NCBI GenBank assembly: GCA_049318845.1
Contig: JBMOFH010000111.1
Span: forward strand, 1 to 11,521
Direction of reading: 5' to 3'
DNA length: 11,521 nt
Source: CAIOZW01 sp049318845
GTDB taxonomy: Bacteria; Acidobacteriota; Blastocatellia; RBC074
Shown here: one piece after another, positions 6,523 through 11,521 of the stretch
How positions within the stretch are numbered: the first letter of the stretch is position 1
How the letters are laid out: every line of letters begins with the position of its first letter
Program-made: the position numbers and the translations under genes
The notes under the pieces: model-generated
The model's database searches: none
What the model was told of the DNA's origin: nothing
Seen by the model: the letters and a program-made list of their open reading frames with translations, nothing else

Positions 6523-7560
6523 TCAGCGAACCGCACTCTGCTTCAGTTCAATCGTGCCAGCCTTCGCGTCGAGCGTTGCGCGAATCCCCATCGGCAGGGT
6601 CATCTGATCCGGCGTGTGGCCGATCGTCATCCCGGCAAGAACGGGAATCTTCAGCGGCCCAAGTATCGCGTCGACGACCTCCCCGAGTGAGAAGCCGGCG
6701 GCAACGAAGGGGCGGAATTCGCTCGGCGAGCAGCTCGAACACTCCCCGAATATGATGCCAGCGGCCTGATCAAGCTTTCCAGCCAGCCGTAATTGGGTCA
6801 GCATCCGGTCGATCCGGTATGGCTCCTCTCCGACATCCTCGATGAAGAGAATTGCGCCACGGGTATCAATCTCGTATGGGGTTCCCATCAGAGTCGAGAT
6901 CAGGGTCAAATTTCCGCCAACAAGTGGGCCTGTTGCCCGACCGGGCCGGATCGTTCGGAGCGTATGCTCGGGCCGCAGTTCGTTCGGCTCGGCCGGATTG
7001 GTCTCCACTCCGGCCGGGTGTGGTTCCGTGACCGCCCGCAGAAAACTGCGCTGAGTGTATCTGGTGAAGGCCGAGAGCGGAACCGGGGAGTGAAAGGTGA
7101 CGAGTCGCGTCTTCTGATGGATCGCGAGGTGCATGGCAGTGATGTCGCTATATCCAGCGAAGATCTTTGGGTTGCGACGGATCAGCTCATAATCGATCTG
7201 GTCGAGCATCTGCGATGACCCGTAGCCGCCACGAATCGCAAAGATGGCGTCGACGGCGGGATCCGCGAACATCTCGTGCAGATCTGTGACACGGTCACCG
7301 ACCGTGCTGCCAAAGTATCCGGCCTTCTTTCCGACACTCCGCCCCCACTTAACCTTCCAGCCAAAATACCTGATCGTACGTTCGGCTTTCTGGAGCAGAT
7401 CCGGATCAAAGACCGGAGTTGAGGGTGAGATCAGCCCGATGGTGTCTCCGGGCCGCAGCCTCTTTCCACGCAGCAATGGCACTTCGTCCGCCCCGCTTGC
7501 ATCAATTGCCAGTGCCAGCAGGGAACCAGCGGTTGAACCAATGAAATCTCTTCTCTTCAT
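6523..7560 (-). CDS. Tat-exported S66 LD-carboxypeptidase
   Basis: S66 enzymes remove the terminal D-Ala from L-Ala-gamma-D-Glu-mDAP-D-Ala peptides during peptidoglycan recycling. The 345-aa product from ATG 7560 begins MKRRDFIGS, a twin-arginine signal, and then LRPGDTIGLISPSTP typical of the family. All three catalytic residues are present: Ser115 in RGGYGSSQ, Glu241 in FIEDVGEEPYRID and His315 in TIGHTPDQ. E. coli LdcA is cytoplasmic, so a Tat signal points to a periplasmic or membrane-attached enzyme. The S66 family also includes MccF, which degrades microcin C-type compounds; this cannot be excluded, but no microcin genes are near. It follows the large propeller gene on the same strand and may share its mRNA. 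The ATG has no clear Shine-Dalgarno; a GTG at 7608 preceded by GGGAG is in frame and would lengthen the leader by 16 residues. Its stop is seven bases from the convergent DUF6702-like gene. Confidence 0.92.
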   Translation of the reverse strand: MKRRDFIGSTAGSLLALAIDASGADEVPLLRGKRLRPGDTIGLISPSTPVFDPDLLQKAERTIRYFGWKVKWGRSVGKKAGYFGSTVGDRVTDLHEMFADPAVDAIFAIRGGYGSSQMLDQIDYELIRRNPKIFAGYSDITAMHLAIHQKTRLVTFHSPVPLSAFTRYTQRSFLRAVTEPHPAGVETNPAEPNELRPEHTLRTIRPGRATGPLVGGNLTLISTLMGTPYEIDTRGAILFIEDVGEEPYRIDRMLTQLRLAGKLDQAAGIIFGECSSCSPSEFRPFVAAGFSLGEVVDAILGPLKIPVLAGMTIGHTPDQMTLPMGIRATLDAKAGTIELKQSAVR

Positions 7561-7581
7561 GATTATGATTGTTATGATCGG

Positions 7582-7623
7582 CTGGTCCGGAAGCCTGCCC
7601 AACGGCACAGACTCCCGAACCAG
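7582..7623 (-). other. Hairpin in the gap between the propeller gene and the LD-carboxypeptidase gene
   Basis: CCGAACCAG (7615-7623) and CTGGTCCGG (7582-7590) can pair on the minus-strand RNA over nine positions with one G-U wobble and a loop of 24 bases. The loop holds the alternative GTG start at 7608. It could weaken read-through or influence start choice. No T-run follows. Confidence 0.35.
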
Positions 7624-7644
7624 TTGATCGCCCAGCTTTACGTC

Positions 7645-10600
7645 CTATTTTGTCGCCGGTTTCGTATCTGGTTTCGTATCTGGTTTCGTATCTGGCAGCT
7701 TCCGAAGTTGCTTCAGCTCCGGGACGATGACGTGCGGAAGCTCCTGCTTCTTCGCCGCCTCGTTGAGCTGGCTCAACTCGGCCAGCAGTGCCTTCAGGCC
7801 GGCTTCGTACCCGTCCAGCTCCTTCTTCTGCTCGGCATAGACTTCGCGCACTCCCTGAGTTGGCGGCCCATCGCCTTCCGAGGCGACGTCGTGGAGAAAC
7901 GCGATCCGCGAATAGAGGCTTGCACCGCCTTTGAACGCGAGAATATCGTAAACGACCTCCGCCTTCGGATTGTGTATCTTCTCCTCGAGTTCGTTGAGCT
8001 TTCGGATCAGCCCCTCCGACTGTTTGACCATCTCCGCTGCCGAGCTGTTTCGGCTCAGCAACTGGTTCCGGCTCGTCAGTTGCGTGCGAACCGAACGCAA
8101 TTGACGAACGAGAAGCGTCAGGCGGCTGACATCGTCGCGGATGGCGAGTGCCGTCTCGAGCTGCGCCGTGTAATCGGCGGCATTGAGCGTCACACGCGGA
8201 TCGGGAAGCAGTCTCAGTTGCGATTGATGCTCGCGGCCGTCAACCTTCAGTATCACGGCGTAGATTCCAGGGATCGCCGTTGGTCCGAAGACCGGCCCGC
8301 CAAAGTCGAGCTTTCCGTTCTCGACCAGTTCCGACCCGGTGTAGCGCTGGTTCCAGACGACCTGGTTGACACCGACCGTTTTGGTCAGCAGTCCGCTATT
8401 GATCGCGTTGGCCTCTCCCTGCGGGTTGTCGGAGTAGCCGATCGCTGAACGCCGCTGGCTGCTCAGCACCGCGACAAGCCGTTTCGAGTCATCACGTATC
8501 TCGATCGTGACATCTCCCTTTGGTGCCTCCTTCAGCCAGTAGTGGATTACAGCACCATTGGCCGGATTCTGACCGGTGAACTTGTCCGGTACTCCGCGGC
8601 TGTAATCCCACCGTCGCGCGTCTGCGATTGGCAGCAGGTTCGAAACGCCAGCCTTCACCTCCGTGGTCAGATCCCGCAGCACATTGAGGTGATCAAAGGC
8701 CCAGAGAGACCGCCCGTGTGTCGCGACAACCAGCGTCTCGTTCTTGACCGCCAGATCGTGGACCGCGACCGTTGGCAGGTTCAGCTTCAATTGCTGCCAT
8801 CCCTTTCCACCATCTGTCGAATATGAGACTCCCTGTTCCGTCCCGAGGTAGAGCAGATTCCGGTCCTTTACATCCTCGCGAATCGCGTGGAGATAGATAT
8901 CTTTCGGCAGCGAACCGTCAAGCCGCTGCCAGGTCGCCCCAAGGTCTGTCGTCCGGTAGAGGTATGGCTTCGTATCGTCGAGTCGGTGGTTGTCGACGAC
9001 CACGTACGCGGTCGCGCGATCGAACCGCGAGGGTTCGATCATGCTGACCGTTCCCCATTCGGGCAGACCCGGAAGTGCCGCCGTCACATTCTTCCAGCTC
9101 TTCCCGCCATCGGTCGTGACGTGAACAAGGCCGTCATCGCTTCCAGCCCAGATCAGATCCTTCTGAACCGGTGATTCGGCGACCGCGAAGATTGTGCAGT
9201 AGGTCTCGACTCCAGTGTTGTCCCCGGTGATCGGCCCCCCCGCCCACTGCTGCTTCGACCGATCATTTCTCGTCAGATCGCCACTGATCGCCGTCCAGGT
9301 CTGACCGCCATCGGTCGTCCTGAAGAGGACATTTCCTCCGTGGTATATCACTTTCGCATTGTGTGGCGAGATGTGGATTGGTGCGGTCCATTGGAAGCGG
9401 TACTTGAAATCGGCCGCACCGTGCCCGGATGGATCCTCAGGGTAGATGCTCACATTCCGAATCTGCCCCGTCCGGTGATCATATTTTGTTATTATGCCGC
9501 CGTACTCTCCAGCGTAGACGATGTTTGGATCGAGCCAGTCCGAGACGACCCAGCCCGCTTCGCCTCCTCCTACTCCATACCAGTCACTGTTTCGAATACC
9601 ATTGCTGCGCAGGCTGTTGCCTGGTCCCTGGGCAGTGCCGATATCCTGGATCGATCCGGCCACCGAGAAGGGAACTCGGTTGTCGGCGCTGACGTGGTAG
9701 AACTGGCTGATCGGCAGTGCCGGCGCTGAGAATGTCCGTCCGCCATCGCTTGAAACATCGACCCCACCGTCGTTCCCGGTTATCATCCGTTTCGGATTGG
9801 TCGGGTCGAACCAGACATCGTGGTGGTCACCGTGATGTATTCCGCTCACGGACTCGATCGTCTTTCCACCATCGATCGTCTTCAGCATTGGGACACTCGG
9901 AAACCAGGCCTCGTTCGGATTGGTCGGATGGACGATGACGGTCGAGTAGTACCAGGCCCGCTGCCGAAGCGCGCGACTCGGATTTATCAACTGCCAGCTC
10001 TCTCCGCCATCGTCGGATCGGAAGAGTCCACCCTTTTCGGCCTCGATCAGCGCATAGACTCTTCGCCCGTCGGACGGGGCGACGGCGATGCCAACCTTGC
10101 CCCAGATGCCTTCCGGAAGGCCTTTCTCCTTCAACTGCGTCCAGGTGGTGCCGCCATCGCGGCTCGCGTAGAGTCCGCTCCCGGGGCCCCCACTCTGCAG
10201 ATCCCAGGGATACCGACGCGCCTGCCACAATCCGGCGAAGACAATGTTAGGGTTTGACGGGTCGAGCGCCACGTCGGAGGCACCCGTCTGGTCGTCCTTC
10301 TTCAATACCTGCTGCCACGTCCGCCCACCATCGGTTGTTCGGTAGACTCCACGCTCCGGATTCGGCCCGAAGGCATGGCCCAGCACCGCCGCAAAGGCGA
10401 TCTCCGGGTTGGTCGGGTGGACGATCATCGTCCCGATCTGCCCCTCCTGCTTCCAGACCTGCTGCCAATTTTTACCCGCATCTGTCGATTTGTATATGCC
10501 ATTACCTGCCGCGACATTGCCGCGAATGTTGGCCTCTCCGGAGCCGACATAGATTACGTTTGGATCAGATGGCGCGACCGCGATTGACCCGATCGAGGCG

Positions 10601-10902
10601 ATCGGCTGCGAATCCCAGATCGATTGCCAGCTCACACCGTGATCCGATGATTTCCAGACTCCCCCACCGGCCGTTGCCGCATAAAATATGGGTGTCCCGG
10701 CTACTCCGGTCACGTGCGAAACCCGACCTCCCCATCCTGGACCCAGCAGCCGGTATTGCAGCGCGGCCAACTCCGCCGGCTGCCCCTTCTTTACACCGGG
10801 CTCCTGCGCCCTTGAAGCGGACTGACCCCAGTAGAAACAGATTGCCATCGTGATCAACACTAAAGTAATCACCGGTCGGCGAAAACGCGCCATCAGATGC
10901 AT
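7645..10902 (-). CDS. Large secreted Asp-box (BNR/VPS10-type) beta-propeller protein
   Basis: The 1085-aa product has a signal peptide (RFRR, hydrophobic core about 11-25, probable cut after ASRA). Eleven Asp-box turns of the form S/TxDxGxxW follow at about residues 85, 139, 189, 247, 296, 342, 384, 529, 596, 651 and 695, the pattern of sortilin/VPS10 and sialidase-like propellers. HHGDHHDVWFDP lies near 356-367. A beta-sandwich-like region (about 765-880) precedes a helical, probably coiled-coil segment (about 885-1060) and a tail of DTKP repeats. Such proteins of about 1000 aa are abundant in Acidobacteriota and Gemmatimonadota and are often labelled glycosyl hydrolase without proof; no sialidase active-site Arg triad was identified here. 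ATG 10902 has GGAGG nine bases upstream (10912-10916) and is preferred over ATG 10893. It likely acts outside the cytoplasm in protein or glycan binding or turnover. Substrate unknown. Confidence 0.9.
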   Translation of the reverse strand: MHLMARFRRPVITLVLITMAICFYWGQSASRAQEPGVKKGQPAELAALQYRLLGPGWGGRVSHVTGVAGTPIFYAATAGGGVWKSSDHGVSWQSIWDSQPIASIGSIAVAPSDPNVIYVGSGEANIRGNVAAGNGIYKSTDAGKNWQQVWKQEGQIGTMIVHPTNPEIAFAAVLGHAFGPNPERGVYRTTDGGRTWQQVLKKDDQTGASDVALDPSNPNIVFAGLWQARRYPWDLQSGGPGSGLYASRDGGTTWTQLKEKGLPEGIWGKVGIAVAPSDGRRVYALIEAEKGGLFRSDDGGESWQLINPSRALRQRAWYYSTVIVHPTNPNEAWFPSVPMLKTIDGGKTIESVSGIHHGDHHDVWFDPTNPKRMITGNDGGVDVSSDGGRTFSAPALPISQFYHVSADNRVPFSVAGSIQDIGTAQGPGNSLRSNGIRNSDWYGVGGGEAGWVVSDWLDPNIVYAGEYGGIITKYDHRTGQIRNVSIYPEDPSGHGAADFKYRFQWTAPIHISPHNAKVIYHGGNVLFRTTDGGQTWTAISGDLTRNDRSKQQWAGGPITGDNTGVETYCTIFAVAESPVQKDLIWAGSDDGLVHVTTDGGKSWKNVTAALPGLPEWGTVSMIEPSRFDRATAYVVVDNHRLDDTKPYLYRTTDLGATWQRLDGSLPKDIYLHAIREDVKDRNLLYLGTEQGVSYSTDGGKGWQQLKLNLPTVAVHDLAVKNETLVVATHGRSLWAFDHLNVLRDLTTEVKAGVSNLLPIADARRWDYSRGVPDKFTGQNPANGAVIHYWLKEAPKGDVTIEIRDDSKRLVAVLSSQRRSAIGYSDNPQGEANAINSGLLTKTVGVNQVVWNQRYTGSELVENGKLDFGGPVFGPTAIPGIYAVILKVDGREHQSQLRLLPDPRVTLNAADYTAQLETALAIRDDVSRLTLLVRQLRSVRTQLTSRNQLLSRNSSAAEMVKQSEGLIRKLNELEEKIHNPKAEVVYDILAFKGGASLYSRIAFLHDVASEGDGPPTQGVREVYAEQKKELDGYEAGLKALLAELSQLNEAAKKQELPHVIVPELKQLRKLPDTKPDTKPDTKPATK
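7658..7693. repeat. Three exact 12-bp units encoding DTKP repeats
   Basis: GGTTTCGTATCT occurs three times head to tail without change. On the minus strand it encodes DTKP three times, close to the end of the large propeller protein. The exact identity suggests a recent expansion, and the unit keeps the reading frame. Confidence 0.9.
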
Positions 10903-11259
10903 ATCGGACTGCCTCCATCGTAAAATGCCGTTGAAGTTCTGGATCCGGCCCCCCCACCAGCGCGCCGGTATGATCCTGGTCTGGAAAAAACAGTTCCAAG
11001 ATATAAGAATTTCCGCCCAAGTAAAAGCCGTCTGGTTCAGCCTGATCCCTAAATTATCAGCACCTGCTGATTTCCGTATGAACTGAGACTATACGCGAGC
11101 CTCTCTCTTCAGGCCCGGCGTTGAAGAAGGCGAGCTGCCGCTGCTGCTGATAAATGCCCGGATGAAAACGCCCCCGATCTTCTTGTTATTCTGACAAAAT
11201 TTCTTTAGTGTTCTTGTCTGTTCTATTCAGGGAATGGGGTTAGTGGAGTAAGTATCGTT
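10903..11259. other. Divergent intergenic region upstream of the large propeller gene
   Basis: These 357 bases lie between two genes that point away from each other and should hold both promoters. A G/C-run (C7, 10949-10955) and repeated TGCTGAT half-sites are visible, and the part nearest the right-hand gene (about 11180-11230) is AT-rich. No promoter with good minus-35 and minus-10 boxes was found on either strand, and no gene or RNA was recognised. Confidence 0.55.
11056..11071. promoter_or_regulatory. Inverted repeat ATCAGCA-CC-TGCTGAT, possible operator
   Basis: This is an exact 7-2-7 palindrome 154 bases upstream of the large propeller start and 188 bases before the right-hand gene. 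A further TGCTGATAA at 11145-11153 is the exact reverse complement of TTATCAGCA at 11054-11062, giving three half-sites in the gap. The arrangement suits a dimeric repressor or activator; its identity is unknown. Confidence 0.4.
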
Positions 11260-11521
11260 ATGTCTGACTGGCGAAACTCGATGGAGGAGGCGAAGCGCCT
11301 CTTCTTTCTCAGTGTTGGAATCAGCAATTCAGCCGGGCGACGATTGAGTCCGAAGCTTGGCGACGTTGTCGCGGGTGTCGGCTGGCGGGTCGAGAACTGC
11401 CTGCCAGCGATCGTCGATCACGAAGGCCGGTGGGCTTTACGGCTTGACCCGCTGCCCGGTGATGGCACCGCCTGGCTGCTCGGTCATCGTTTCTCGACCG
11501 GGAAGGTCGACTTTCGCGTTG
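11260..11521 (+). CDS. Unrecognised protein, cut by right window edge
   Basis: An open frame from ATG 11260 continues without a stop to the last base, giving 87 residues. It begins MSDWRNSMEEAKRLFFLSVG and continues with RLSPKLGDVVAGVGWRVEN and a DPLPGDGTAWLLGH segment. There is no signal peptide and no membrane segment in the part seen. GGAG at 11245-11248 lies eleven bases before the ATG, a little far but acceptable. Third-position base use resembles the other genes here, which supports real coding. I do not recognise the family from this fragment. It is divergent from the large propeller gene. Confidence 0.65.
   Translation, partial: MSDWRNSMEEAKRLFFLSVGISNSAGRRLSPKLGDVVAGVGWRVENCLPAIVDHEGRWALRLDPLPGDGTAWLLGHRFSTGKVDFRV

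Noticed and set aside
7624..8448. 274-aa plus-strand open frame
   Set aside because: It lies wholly antisense to the C-terminal part of the large propeller protein, which has recognisable motifs in the opposite frame. No ribosome-binding site or family resemblance was seen.
10565..11020. 151-aa minus-strand open frame overlapping the start of the large propeller gene
   Set aside because: Much of it is an alternative frame of a gene with a clear signal peptide, Asp-boxes and GGAGG. Its own start lacks support and the peptide matches nothing known to me.

Overview
The window carries eight protein genes: six complete, one cut at the left edge (oligopeptidase B) and one cut at the right edge (unrecognised). 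No rRNA, tRNA, CRISPR array, insertion sequence or prophage gene was seen. Base composition is moderately GC-rich and most starts have clear Shine-Dalgarno sequences. The gene set fits a Gram-negative soil or sediment bacterium, most likely an Acidobacteriota member: a large secreted Asp-box/VPS10-type propeller, a PQQ-type propeller opening with WPQFRG, a DUF6702-like exported protein, a Tat-exported LD-carboxypeptidase, and oligopeptidase B. Planctomycetota, Gemmatimonadota or Verrucomicrobiota are not excluded. The phylum is inferred from gene content only.

Layout from left to right. Positions 1-2171 (minus) hold oligopeptidase B with an intact Ser-Asp-His triad. A 375-base divergent intergenic region (2172-2546) follows, with direct and inverted repeats and a weak promoter candidate. 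Positions 2547-4364 (plus) hold a umuD-umuC pair, the two subunits of the SOS translesion polymerase Pol V. The UmuD is unusual: Arg stands where the catalytic Lys is expected and the processing site reads Leu-Gly. An exact 10-bp hairpin spans the umuC stop codon. Positions 4546-6515 (plus) hold a secreted PQQ-like propeller and a DUF6702-like exported protein, overlapping by ATGA. These meet, only seven bases apart, the end of a minus-strand pair: a 1085-aa secreted propeller protein (7645-10902) followed by a Tat-exported S66 LD-carboxypeptidase (6523-7560). Positions 10903-11259 are intergenic with repeated TGCTGAT half-sites. From 11260 an unrecognised gene runs off the window.

Functionally there are three themes: peptide and peptidoglycan turnover (oligopeptidase B, LD-carboxypeptidase), damage tolerance (UmuD-UmuC), and exported beta-propeller proteins of unknown task. 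They look like ordinary neighbouring transcription units, and I found no convincing evidence of a new multi-gene system. The points most worth a second look are the atypical UmuD, a G10 tract that supplies the ribosome-binding site of the PQQ-like propeller gene, and short in-frame tandem repeats at the ends of three unrelated proteins.
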